In this document: one piece after another, positions 52,204 through 60,317 of the stretch
Position numbering within the stretch: the stretch's first letter is position 1
How the letters are laid out: every line of letters starts with the position of its first letter
Assembly (NCBI GenBank): GCA_027486765.1
Contig: JAIXOO010000139.1
Span: 1 to 64,000, forward strand
Reading direction: 5' to 3'
Length of the DNA: 64,000 bases
DNA from: Saprospiraceae bacterium
Lineage (GTDB): Bacteria; Bacteroidota; Bacteroidia; Chitinophagales; Saprospiraceae
The notes under the pieces: model-generated
What the model saw: the letters and a program-made list of their open reading frames with translations, nothing else
Database searches by the model: none
Told to the model about the DNA's origin: nothing
Program-made: the position numbers and the translations under genes

Positions 52204-53913
52204 ATGGCAAATCTCAACCTGGATAGCATCAAAAAACGCAGTTTCGATGCCATCGTGATTGGCACCGGAATCAGTGGCGGCTGGGCCGCTAAGGAATTGA
52301 CCGAAAAAGGACTCAAAACGCTGGTCCTCGAACGGGGCCGCGACGTGCAACACATCGTGGATTACCCGACCGCCAATAAAATGCCCTGGGAGCTCGAACA
52401 CTTGGGCACCGTACCCAGTGCCATTGCTGCGGAATACCAAAAATCCAGAACCAGTAGCCACTACATTTTTTCGGAAGCTACCACGCATTTTTTGGCCAAA
52501 GACAGCGAGCAGGAATACATTCAGGACAAACCCTTTGGCTGGATTCGCGGCTACCAGGTAGGGGGGCGTTCCTTGCTGTGGGCCCGCCAAACCCAGCGTT
52601 GGAGTGATTTTGACTTTGAAGGCCCAGCGCGCGACGGCTACGCGGTGGATTGGCCGATCCGGTACAAAGACATTGCCCCTTGGTATAGCCACGTGGAAAA
52701 ATTTGCAGGCATCAGCGGCAACCGCGATGGGGTGGCCAGTTTGCCCGATGGGGAGTTTTTGCCCCCACACGAAATGAGCTGTGTGGAAAAACACTTTAGC
52801 CAGCAGGTGGCCCAAAAATTCCCGGATCGCCACGTCATCATGGGGCGTTGTGCTAACCTGACCCAGGTCAACGAGATTCACCGCCAGCAAGGTCGGGGCA
52901 AATGTGCCAACCGCACCCTCTGCGAACGCGGCTGCCCGCTGGGCGGTTATTTCAGCACCAATTCCTCCACCTTGCCTTGGGCGGCTAAAACGGGCAAAAT
53001 GACCTTGCGCCCGCATTCGCTGGTACACTCCATTATTTATGATGAGCAAAAACAAAAAGCAGTAGGTGTCCGCGTGATCGATACCCAAACCCGCGAAACG
53101 CTGGAGTTCTATGCTAAAATCATCTTCCTGAACGCGAGTGCCATGAATAGCAATCTGGTGCTCCTGAATTCTACCTCCACCCGCTTCCCCAATGGCCTGG
53201 GCAACGACAGCGGGGTATTGGGCAAATTCATCGGTTTTCACAACTACCGGGGCCGCATCTCTGCCGAATACGATGGCTTTTTGGACAGCACCACCGAAGG
53301 GAAACGCCCCAATGGTGCCTACGTTCCGCGTTTTCGCAATGTGTACAAACAAGAAACGGACTTCCTACGTGGATATGCTGCGCAAATGGGCTCTTCGCGC
53401 GATATCCTACGGGATGGCCTGGGGGTGGAGCTGAAGGACAATCTGCTTAAAAAACTGGGCCCATGGAGCATCAATGCCGGGATGGTGGGCGAGGTGATTC
53501 CCCGCGAAACCAATTTTGTCCGGCTCGATTCGGAACTGAAAGACAAATACGGCCTTCCCCAAATGCGCTTTTCGGTCGACTTCAGCGACAATGAGCTAAA
53601 AATGATCAAGGACTTTTACAACACCTTTGAGGAAATGCTCGACGCTGCGGGTTTTAAAAACATCCAAAAAATTGATACCCAGCGGGTACCCGGCCACGCC
53701 AACCACGAGATGGGCGGGGTGCGGATGGGCAAAGACCCGAAGACTTCCATGCTGAATGCGTACAATCAGCTGCATGCTTGCAAAAACGTGTTTGTGACAG
53801 ATGGGGCTTGTATGACTTCGACGTCGACGCAGAATCCGTCGTTGACGTATATGGCGCTGACGGCGCGGGCGGTCAATCATGCGGTGGAGGAGCTGAAGAA
53901 GAAAAATTTGTGA
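52204..53913 (+). CDS. GMC-family oxidoreductase (FAD)
   Basis: A 569-residue flavoprotein. The N-terminal dinucleotide-binding motif is VIGTGISGGWAAKELTEKGL followed by LVLERGRD. The GMC C-terminal domain has the catalytic His region VPGHANHEMGGVRMGKDPKT and VTDGACMTSTSTQNPSLTYM. It resembles the large subunit of gluconate 2-dehydrogenase/sugar dehydrogenases. The small subunit-3 gene that usually accompanies it is not adjacent. A CANRTLCERGCPLGGYF segment adds a Cys pair. No twin-arginine signal is seen. Divergent from the atp operon. Confidence 0.9.
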   Translation: MANLNLDSIKKRSFDAIVIGTGISGGWAAKELTEKGLKTLVLERGRDVQHIVDYPTANKMPWELEHLGTVPSAIAAEYQKSRTSSHYIFSEATTHFLAKDSEQEYIQDKPFGWIRGYQVGGRSLLWARQTQRWSDFDFEGPARDGYAVDWPIRYKDIAPWYSHVEKFAGISGNRDGVASLPDGEFLPPHEMSCVEKHFSQQVAQKFPDRHVIMGRCANLTQVNEIHRQQGRGKCANRTLCERGCPLGGYFSTNSSTLPWAAKTGKMTLRPHSLVHSIIYDEQKQKAVGVRVIDTQTRETLEFYAKIIFLNASAMNSNLVLLNSTSTRFPNGLGNDSGVLGKFIGFHNYRGRISAEYDGFLDSTTEGKRPNGAYVPRFRNVYKQETDFLRGYAAQMGSSRDILRDGLGVELKDNLLKKLGPWSINAGMVGEVIPRETNFVRLDSELKDKYGLPQMRFSVDFSDNELKMIKDFYNTFEEMLDAAGFKNIQKIDTQRVPGHANHEMGGVRMGKDPKTSMLNAYNQLHACKNVFVTDGACMTSTSTQNPSLTYMALTARAVNHAVEELKKKNL

Positions 53914-53956
53914 GGATTTCTTTATGGTATCGAAAGATTTTTCACGTTTGTTTTTT

Positions 53957-54451
53957 TCAGGAGGCTTGCTCCTTTCGAAAAATTACCGCCAGTATCATTG
54001 AAATGAAAAATGAAAAAACACATTGGATGACAAAGGTAAAAGCCAGGCTTGAAAGAGAATAACGAGCTTGGATTCTTTCCCTAATCTTGTCTACATCAAC
54101 TTCTAAAACAGCATTCATGAGTTTCAGCTCTGCAATTTCGCCATCGTATTCACTACTTATTTTGTAATCAATCAAGCCAGGGTCGACAAGATTGTACAAC
54201 ACGAACACAATGATGAGTTGCGCAAATGATGAAAAAACAAAGAACCAAAAGGTATAGAGTAGTGTCTGGTGAAAGGCTGCCCACTTCATCTTCCGCCTGA
54301 ATCCATATAACAAATATACCACAAGGCCATAAAAAATCAAATTTTGCACTTGAGCATACCGCTCAATGGCAAAGCCCTCCGGACTGTAGAAATAGGCCAC
54401 CAAGCTAAAAATAGCCCAAATTAAGCCGACCAGAATGTGTTCTGATTTCAT
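53957..54451 (-). CDS. Small membrane protein (DUF4199-like), last gene of the peptide locus
   Basis: A 164-residue protein with four hydrophobic segments (about 8-25, 37-52, 65-90, 132-155) and an amphipathic stretch with SEYDGEIAELKLMNAVLEVD between TM3 and TM4. Topology and length resemble DUF4199 proteins; the match is by eye only. Its ATG overlaps the upstream permease stop (ATGA), so it is translationally coupled to an ABC module and may be an accessory immunity protein. AT-rich like the rest of this region. Confidence 0.65.
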   Translation of the reverse strand: MKSEHILVGLIWAIFSLVAYFYSPEGFAIERYAQVQNLIFYGLVVYLLYGFRRKMKWAAFHQTLLYTFWFFVFSSFAQLIIVFVLYNLVDPGLIDYKISSEYDGEIAELKLMNAVLEVDVDKIRERIQARYSLSSLAFTFVIQCVFSFFISMILAVIFRKEQAS

Positions 54452-55251
54452 TTCTTTGGAAATAACAAACGATTTGTCCCCAGCAAAAAAGCCAATAGGT
54501 GTAGACCAATCACCCACAAAATACTATACATTTCATAGGTAAATAGCTTTAAAGCATAAGGATGGGTATTCCCCTGATTTGCGGTAAAATTTACTGCTGA
54601 TTTTAAGGCATAAGCAGTTGGGAGGTAATTCATTTTTGAGGGAATAATAAAACCCGAAAGCCAAAACAAAAACGAGCACATCAATGCAAAGGGGAAATGT
54701 TTCAATCGAAAATTGATTAATAAAAGTAAGGTAAGTATGCCCATTTGATTGATAAAAAAAACAACAGCAAAGTAAGCTTGCTGGTCTAAGGTAGCGGCAA
54801 AGGAGTAGGCATTAAGCTCTGGTTTATTGGCAGCTCCGTTGATGTAAGCACTAATTCCCATTGCTATGGAACAAAACAGAACCAGAACAAACAGGTAGGC
54901 AATCATCGCCCAGAACTTCTGTAAAAAGAATTTATATTGGGTCTCAGGTAAAACAGACCACAATAAAAAAGCGCTGTTTTTATGTTCGACATACATCATT
55001 AGAACTGGAAGAAAAAAGCAAAACAAAGGCCATACGATTACATTGACGAGGCGACAACCCGACAAAAACGCATACCACAAGTTAGGAATTTGGCTTGATC
55101 CAAAGATGGCATATTCCATTTTCAATTCAGTATCAAAAGTATAGCCAATCAAAAAGGTCGCAAGTGCGCTACAACAAATAAAAACAACCAGGGTTTTCCA
55201 TTTGAGCAGCTTGTAGGTTTCATTGGCAACAATTAATGCAAGGTTATTCAT
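54448..55251 (-). CDS. ABC-2 permease, putative immunity subunit (LanE/LanG-like) 2
   Basis: A 267-residue membrane protein with six predicted helices and a short N-terminus (NLALIVANETYKLLKWKTLV) typical of lantibiotic-immunity permeases, where a soluble helix precedes TM1. Segments include LVVFICCSALATFLIGYTF, YAFLSGCRLVNVIVWPLFCF and YEMYSILWVIGLHLLAFLLG. It follows the first permease by 24 bp. In LanFEG systems two such permeases and one ATPase expel the peptide from the membrane. Assignment to immunity rests on gene order. Confidence 0.75.
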   Translation of the reverse strand: MNNLALIVANETYKLLKWKTLVVFICCSALATFLIGYTFDTELKMEYAIFGSSQIPNLWYAFLSGCRLVNVIVWPLFCFFLPVLMMYVEHKNSAFLLWSVLPETQYKFFLQKFWAMIAYLFVLVLFCSIAMGISAYINGAANKPELNAYSFAATLDQQAYFAVVFFINQMGILTLLLLINFRLKHFPFALMCSFLFWLSGFIIPSKMNYLPTAYALKSAVNFTANQGNTHPYALKLFTYEMYSILWVIGLHLLAFLLGTNRLLFPKK

Positions 55252-55275
55252 AGCACCATCAGATTAGGATAATGA

Positions 55276-56019
55276 TTACATAAAATACCGCAATGCACTT
55301 TCTTTTTTTAGAAAATAGATAGCGATGAAACAGTACAACACAGCTATTCCAGCAACAACCAAAACATCAGTCATCGTACTGTTGAAACTAAATAAAGCTC
55401 CGTAGGGTAAATATTGGTATGGCATAAAGAGGCCTAAGCAGCCAATTAAAAAAGAAAAAAACTGATTCTCTTTCAATCTAGTTGATAGCCAAAAGTGGAA
55501 AAAAATGAACTTACTAAAAGCAAAAACAGAAAAAAAATACCACAGGAAGTATTTAGAACCGTTCTCTTGGTACATCTCATTTTTGAAAAGGAAATCATAT
55601 TTTTCTATGATTATGGGCTTGGCAATTGCCAGTGTACTCACCCACAGCAAAGAATAGACGACCAAAAATACCAAAAATACCAAATATAGCTTTGACAATA
55701 AAATATGAAACAAAGACTGCGGCAAGGTCAACAATCGCCGCCAATTGTGGTGTTGACTTTCAATATAAGCTACAACTAAAATGAGTACCAGCAATATCAA
55801 GCTCGAAACCAAAGAAAGATTAAGGGCGAATCGGTGTAAAAGAAGATCCCAGGCATTGCTTTCATGCATAAACTCGACCCATATGTTGTAATGCTTCAAA
55901 AAACCATTGGTCAGTTTTAGCATAAGCAATACATAAAGACCAATCAATACAAGCAAACTATACCAAAAAAGGGGATGTCGAAATAGTTTTTTCGCCTCAA
56001 TCCGTATTAATTCTACCAT
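55276..56019 (-). CDS. ABC-2 permease, putative immunity subunit (LanE/LanG-like) 1
   Basis: A 247-residue membrane protein with six predicted helices. It begins MVELIRIEAKKLFRHPLFWY, the amphipathic lead-in and first helix of this permease class; VSSLILLVLILVVAYIESQH and FFSFLIGCLGLFMPYQYLP are further helices. The start chosen overlaps the ATPase stop by 23 bp, and an upstream ATG is also in frame. It forms a tight ATPase-permease-permease-accessory set downstream of the peptide genes. No substrate motif; immunity role inferred from context. Confidence 0.75.
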   Translation of the reverse strand: MVELIRIEAKKLFRHPLFWYSLLVLIGLYVLLMLKLTNGFLKHYNIWVEFMHESNAWDLLLHRFALNLSLVSSLILLVLILVVAYIESQHHNWRRLLTLPQSLFHILLSKLYLVFLVFLVVYSLLWVSTLAIAKPIIIEKYDFLFKNEMYQENGSKYFLWYFFSVFAFSKFIFFHFWLSTRLKENQFFSFLIGCLGLFMPYQYLPYGALFSFNSTMTDVLVVAGIAVLYCFIAIYFLKKESALRYFM

Positions 56020-56926
56020 TTTGAGCCTGTTTTGCAAGGTAATAATGTTCAAGAGAGAATGGAACTTGCGCTGATTTTGACAATAGGGAATTCAAGCCCA
56101 TGTCGAATTCTGCCACAAAATTCCCTTCTTGTACCGGGAGAAGAAAACGAATAAGCTTCCCTTCTTGATAATACAAACCATCAATAGACGCATTGCGGCA
56201 ATAAGTGTTTATTTCCTCCTGATTTTCGGGGCTTTTATCTATTTCAAATGCCGTATATTTTTTGAGTACTTGCGCTTTATCAAAAAAATCAATTATTTCA
56301 CCCTCTTTAAGAATGGCTATCGTGTCCGCCATTTTTTCCACTTCGCCTAAAATGTGCGTGGTGATAAAAAAAGTGCATTTTTTGGCATCATTAAGCTCTT
56401 GAACTAAGTTTCTGAATGCAATCACTCCCTGAGGATCCATCCCATTGGTAGGTTCATCAAAAATGATGATCTCTGGCTTGTGGACGATGGCCATGGCTAG
56501 CCCTAGACGCTGTTTCATACCCATAGACAAATTAGCTGCCCTTTTGTCCAACTCGCCCGATAGCCCCAATAGTTGTGCTGCCTCGACAGGATAATGTTTG
56601 GGCACCTTAAAATACCGGGCATGCAAGCTTAAGTTTTCTAGCACAGATAGGTGGCCATAGAAGGCCGCTTGCTCAATAAAAACGCCCATCAAGGGAATCA
56701 ATTTTTTCCGATTTTGGGGGTTCATTTCTATGCCGTTGATGCTCACGGTTCCATTATTTGGGCCGATTAGCCCCAATAATAGTTTAATCAGCGTAGTTTT
56801 TCCTGCACCGTTTGGGCCAACTAAATAAAATATTTGCCCCTCATTTATGTGGAGAGAAACATTAGCGAGGATTGATTTACTTGGGCTAATGTTGTATTCT
56901 AAAGCATCCAATCGTATTTTCTCCAT
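55997..56926 (-). CDS. ABC transporter ATP-binding protein, LanF/BcrA-like
   Basis: A 309-residue ATPase: Walker A GPNGAGKTT, Q-loop MGVFIEQAAFYGHL, a slightly unusual signature LSMGMKQRLGLAMAIVH, Walker B IIIFDEPTNGMDP and H-loop TTHILGEVEK. The LSMGMKQR signature and FIEQAAFYGHLSVLENL are typical of LanF/BcrA peptide-resistance ATPases. The C-terminal ~90 residues are a beta-rich accessory region. The frame is open 48 codons further upstream (to 57070) with an odd Leu/Arg/His-rich extension; the ATG giving MEKIRLDALEYNISPSKS is preferred because it places the ATPase core normally. Confidence 0.85.
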   Translation of the reverse strand: MEKIRLDALEYNISPSKSILANVSLHINEGQIFYLVGPNGAGKTTLIKLLLGLIGPNNGTVSINGIEMNPQNRKKLIPLMGVFIEQAAFYGHLSVLENLSLHARYFKVPKHYPVEAAQLLGLSGELDKRAANLSMGMKQRLGLAMAIVHKPEIIIFDEPTNGMDPQGVIAFRNLVQELNDAKKCTFFITTHILGEVEKMADTIAILKEGEIIDFFDKAQVLKKYTAFEIDKSPENQEEINTYCRNASIDGLYYQEGKLIRFLLPVQEGNFVAEFDMGLNSLLSKSAQVPFSLEHYYLAKQAQNGRINTD

Positions 56927-57171
56927 TTCGTTATTTAAATAGTATGAAAAATTTAAATCTCTATGTGGTGAAGGCAATAACCTTTCTTCTTGCAAGGAAG
57001 CTTTCATCGAAAGGTGCGGCTCCAGTTTGGCAGACCTTAGGGTGTTTTTTTTAAAAACATTAATGATCATTGTTTTATAAAAAAAACAGCACTTTTAAAT
57101 TCACGACTTCTGGTGGAAGGGTTTCCATTAATTTATGTCAAACCAAAGCCGCCCCATTATTAAATTGATCC

Positions 57172-57384
57172 TTAACTAACAGTAACAGGCATCCACACTC
57201 CATTCAAATTGATTGAAACAACAACAGAGTAAGATCCATCGGAACAATACCACGCTGTCACCCGAAGGTCACCAGATTTAACTCGACTTAACACTTTGCA
57301 TGTGGCTTGTGCAAAAATGCTTGAAGAAACTAAGACTAACGCTAGAAGTAGAGCGTAGGCTTTAGATTTAAATAAATTTTTCAT
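57172..57384 (-). CDS. Small Sec-exported two-cysteine peptide
   Basis: A 70-residue protein. A signal peptide (KSKAYALLLALVLVSSSIFA) with cleavage near AQA leaves a ~45-residue mature part beginning TCKVLSRVKSGDLRV, then TAWYCSDGSYSVVV and ending VWMPVTVS. Two cysteines could form a disulfide. It is located between the thioredoxin protein and the immunity-like ABC genes. It has no GG leader, so it would be exported by Sec, unlike the precursors. It may be an immunity protein, a second effector or an inhibitor; no family recognised. Confidence 0.65.
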   Translation of the reverse strand: MKNLFKSKAYALLLALVLVSSSIFAQATCKVLSRVKSGDLRVTAWYCSDGSYSVVVSINLNGVWMPVTVS

Positions 57385-57479
57385 ATTAATAGTTTTGAGT
57401 TAAAAATTCCAAGCAATAGCTTTATCTGTTTAAAGAATGAAGCGTTTAGAGAACCAGCATCAAAGCTTCTCCAGAAGTT

Positions 57480-58703
57480 TCAATTCCCTCGGATCATCTC
57501 TGCCAACTTATCCCAATTCCCCGCCGGATTCCCTCTCCAGCGCACTTTCATATTAGAATCGAGCAAAATGGCATGAGGAATACTTTTTCCTGGATTCAAA
57601 AAAGCTCTCAGCACTTTACCGGCATAGCCCTGCGTCCAGGTCATGTTGTGTTGAGTAATCATCTGCTTCACATGATCTGCGCGGTGGTCTCCTTCATTAA
57701 GGCTAATCACCTCCAACACTGCTGTATTTTCAGCTTGAAAAGCCGCTAATTGAGGCATTCCTCGAAGGCAGGGTCCACACCAGGTAGCCCAAAAGTCAAT
57801 CAAAATAAATTTACCATTCTGGCGGCTGTACAAACTTTCCAGTTGATTGTTATCTACCGAGTAAAAGGAAAAATCGGGCAATGTTGGGGCTAGTTCAATG
57901 TTTTTGCCTACTAGATGCTGATTCAATTTTTGATCGGCATACTGTACACTGTCTAATGTGCCAAAATTGATGCTGCGAAGGCGAGGGAGGATGGGGTCGA
58001 TTGGGCCTGGAGTTATTTTGTGAATACTTTTATGATTCTGAATACCTTTAGCATTCATCTCACTTTTTAAAATTACACCTTTGGGGGTGAATATAGAGTT
58101 GAAAAAATACGGAAGCTGTTGTGATTCATCGCTTGGCAATTCTTCTGTAATCCAATAGCGATAAGGCGTACTGTTGGGTGGGGTACTAAAGGGGAGTTCA
58201 TATTCTTGACTGAGGTAACCTCCAATTATTTCTTTACTCCCTCTGAGTTTTTTTAGTTTGGAGTAATCCAAGTTAAACAACTCACTCACTTTAATTTTGT
58301 CTCGCCAATTGGGATCAGAAGCATTCTTCTCTAAAGACTCTTCTAATGCTTTAAGATTGCTAATCATAGTACGCCCTCCACTATAATGGTCAATGACTTC
58401 TGCGTGAAAACCAGCTTGAAAATTGATTTTATGAATCTCTTTTTCATCATTCAAATAGGCTTCCTCCCAAATACTATCCTGCTTTATATAAGTTCGAAAT
58501 CGTACAGAATCCGCTTGAAAAAATTGAAGTTTTTTATCATTTGAACCCAAACTTTTCAATCCCATTAGTATCTTTTCTCTAAAGCCTTGTTCATATTTAA
58601 ACACTATTGTATATTCCAAAACTCCTTCAAATCCAGCTTGTTGTCCAAAGCAAAAGAAGAGTGTAATAATGTATAGAGTAAGGATTAGCAAAAATCTTTT
58701 CAT
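57480..58703 (-). CDS. Exported GLPGLI-like / TlpA thioredoxin fusion, copy 1
   Basis: A 407-residue protein with signal peptide (FLLILTLYIITLFFCFG). Residues about 25-250 resemble the GLPGLI-type domain of Bacteroidota (FEGVLEYTIVFKYEQGF, then YRYWITEELPSDESQQLPY and FFNSIFTPKGVI). The C-terminal TlpA/thioredoxin domain has DFWATWCGPCLRGMPQL with active site CGPC (309-312) and a cis-proline region KSIPHAIL. It follows precursor peptide 1. The C-terminal ~180 residues are about 90% identical to copy 2, while the N-terminal domain is much more divergent. Likely a periplasmic thiol oxidoreductase acting on the adjacent Cys-containing peptide (inference). Confidence 0.85.
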   Translation of the reverse strand: MKRFLLILTLYIITLFFCFGQQAGFEGVLEYTIVFKYEQGFREKILMGLKSLGSNDKKLQFFQADSVRFRTYIKQDSIWEEAYLNDEKEIHKINFQAGFHAEVIDHYSGGRTMISNLKALEESLEKNASDPNWRDKIKVSELFNLDYSKLKKLRGSKEIIGGYLSQEYELPFSTPPNSTPYRYWITEELPSDESQQLPYFFNSIFTPKGVILKSEMNAKGIQNHKSIHKITPGPIDPILPRLRSINFGTLDSVQYADQKLNQHLVGKNIELAPTLPDFSFYSVDNNQLESLYSRQNGKFILIDFWATWCGPCLRGMPQLAAFQAENTAVLEVISLNEGDHRADHVKQMITQHNMTWTQGYAGKVLRAFLNPGKSIPHAILLDSNMKVRWRGNPAGNWDKLAEMIRGN

Positions 58704-58717
58704 TTCTTGAAAATTAA

Positions 58718-58769
58718 ATTCCAGATTGTAGTTTAGTGAAACCTGTTTTCACCAACTACAACCTGGAAT
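58718..58769. promoter_or_regulatory. Hairpin between precursor 1 and its thioredoxin gene
   Basis: ATTCCAGATTGTAGTT (58718-58733) pairs with AACTACAACCTGGAAT (58754-58769) with one wobble. It lies 16 bp past the precursor stop. It is likely a partial terminator or 3' stabiliser that makes the peptide mRNA more abundant than the downstream gene. Confidence 0.75.
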
Positions 58770-58785
58770 ATTTAATAAAACTCTA

Positions 58786-58965
58786 CTATCCTGGTTGGCA
58801 TTGAAGTGTATACGTCCCCCCGTGCCCAAACACGGAATACGTTTCAAGTAAGGTCATGCCTTGTCTAGAATTTTGTGTCATTACAACCGCTAAGACCGCT
58901 TCAATTTGACTACACAGGATACCCCCTTGTAGCGCCTCCAAATTTTCATTTGATAAAACTTTCAT
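58786..58965 (-). CDS. GG-leader precursor peptide 1 (59 aa, bacteriocin-like)
   Basis: The peptide begins with leader MKVLSNENLEALQGG, a classical double-glycine leader for C39-peptidase exporters. The predicted mature part is 44 residues starting ILCSQIEAVLAVVMTQ and ending TYSVFGHGGTYTLQCQPG. Cysteines are at 18 and 56 of the precursor. Precursor 2 shares the leader, the ILCSQI start and the FGHGGTYTLQC end, while the middle differs. No Ser/Thr-rich lanthionine pattern and no modification enzyme are present, so a single disulfide is the likely modification. Too short for routine gene calling. Cleavage after GG15 is predicted. Confidence 0.85.
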   Translation of the reverse strand: MKVLSNENLEALQGGILCSQIEAVLAVVMTQNSRQGMTLLETYSVFGHGGTYTLQCQPG

Positions 58966-59000
58966 TGTTTATGAATTTAGTTGTGAAAAAATCAAATACT
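58966..59000. repeat. Duplicated leader segment before precursor 1
   Basis: A 29-base stretch starting atgaatttagttgtgaaaa and ending tcaaatac at 58971-58999 is identical to 60497-60525, where it spans the end of the C39 exporter gene. It marks the border of the tandem precursor-thioredoxin duplication. Confidence 0.85.
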
Positions 59001-59026
59001 TTCAGCGTCACCCATTCCTCACACAA

Positions 59027-60244
59027 TCAATTCCCCCGAACCAGTTCCGCCAACTTACCCCAATTTCCCGCCGGATTCCCGCGCCAACGTACCTTCAGGT
59101 TGGAGTCGAGCAAAACGGCATACGGAATGGTTTTTCCTGGATTCAAAAAAGCTTTCAGCACCTTACCGGCATAACCCTGTGTCCAGGTCATGTTGTGTTG
59201 AGTAATCATCTGCTTCACATGATCTGCCCGGTGATCGCCTTCATTAAGGCTAATCACCTCCAACACTGCTGCATTTTCAGCTTGAAAAGCCGCTAATTGA
59301 GGCATTTCTCGAAGGCAGGGAGCACACCAGGTAGCCCAAAAGTCAATCAAAATAAATTTACCATTCTGGCGGCTGTATAAACTTTCCAGTTGATTGTTAT
59401 CTACCGAGTAAAAGGAAAAATCGGGCAATATTGGCGCTTGTTCAATGTTTTTGACCTTAAGATGCTGATTCAATTTTTGGTCGGCGTACTGTACACTGTC
59501 CAAAGTGCCAAAATTGAGGCTGCGAAGGCGAGGGAGAATGGGGTCAATTGGGCCTGGAGTTATTTTCTGTAGAGTTTTATAAGTCTGGACGTACTTAGTT
59601 TTTATTTCACGTTTTATGATTGAGCCTTTCGGCGTAAAAATCGAATTAAAAAAGTAGGGAATTTGTTGTTCGTCTCCTCCTATCAAATCTTCAGTTATCC
59701 AATAATAATAAGGTGTACCATCTGGAATGCTGGGAGGTAATTCGTATACCTGGCAAAGATAGCCCTGGATCATTTCTTTACGTCTGGCCAATTTTTTCAG
59801 CCTTGAATAGTCCGTTTTGAACCACTCACCTACTTTGATTTTTGCTCGCCAATTGGGATCATTAGTGTTTTTGTCTAAATGGTCTTCAATTTCTTTGATT
59901 TTACCAAATATTGTTCGATTTCCGCTATACAGGTCAATTGTTTCCGCCTGAAAACCAGCCTGGTAGTTGATTTTATCTATTCCTGGTTCATCATTTAAAT
60001 AATGCTCCTCCCAAATACTATCTTGTCGAATGTAGCAACGAATGCGGGTGGAATCGGCATAAAAAGGTTTAATTTGTCGTTCAGTCCAGCCAGCGTTTCT
60101 GAAGCCGTTGATGGTTTTTTGAAGGTAATCTGGATCATGTTTATAGATGATGGTGTATTCTATAATGCCCTCGAAAGTATGATTTTGAGCATAAAGTGCT
60201 GGTAAAAAAAGGTGAATTAATAAAATTAGGTTCAGGTTTTTCAT
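59027..60244 (-). CDS. Exported GLPGLI-like / TlpA thioredoxin fusion, copy 2
   Basis: A 405-residue protein from the ATG giving MKNLNLILLIHLFLPALYAQ (signal peptide). The N-terminal GLPGLI-like domain reads FEGIIEYTIIYKHDPDYLQK and YYWITEDLIGGDEQQIPYF. The thioredoxin domain has CAPC (307-310) instead of CGPC, in FWATWCAPCLREMPQL. CxPC changes shift redox potential, so this paralogue may behave differently. It follows precursor 2 and is itself followed by precursor 1, so the pair has been tandemly duplicated. An in-frame TTG three codons upstream is not used. Confidence 0.85.
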   Translation of the reverse strand: MKNLNLILLIHLFLPALYAQNHTFEGIIEYTIIYKHDPDYLQKTINGFRNAGWTERQIKPFYADSTRIRCYIRQDSIWEEHYLNDEPGIDKINYQAGFQAETIDLYSGNRTIFGKIKEIEDHLDKNTNDPNWRAKIKVGEWFKTDYSRLKKLARRKEMIQGYLCQVYELPPSIPDGTPYYYWITEDLIGGDEQQIPYFFNSIFTPKGSIIKREIKTKYVQTYKTLQKITPGPIDPILPRLRSLNFGTLDSVQYADQKLNQHLKVKNIEQAPILPDFSFYSVDNNQLESLYSRQNGKFILIDFWATWCAPCLREMPQLAAFQAENAAVLEVISLNEGDHRADHVKQMITQHNMTWTQGYAGKVLKAFLNPGKTIPYAVLLDSNLKVRWRGNPAGNWGKLAELVRGN

Positions 60245-60268
60245 GCAATACAATTTTTTATATAAAAT

Positions 60269-60299
60269 GTGGATAGAGGTTAACTCGTCCTCTACCCAC
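60269..60299. promoter_or_regulatory. Hairpin between precursor 2 and its thioredoxin gene
   Basis: GTGGATAGAGG (60269-60279) pairs with CCTCTACCCAC (60289-60299) with one mismatch, 18 bp past the precursor 2 stop. Same position as the hairpins after precursors 1 and 3 but with unrelated sequence. Confidence 0.72.
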
Positions 60300-60317
60300 T
60301 ACACTCAAGAGTTATTC

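Noticed and set aside
52201-53352. A 383-codon open frame antisense to the GMC oxidoreductase
   Set aside because: It is the mirror of a GC-richer coding gene with clear FAD and GMC motifs; it has no domain of its own.
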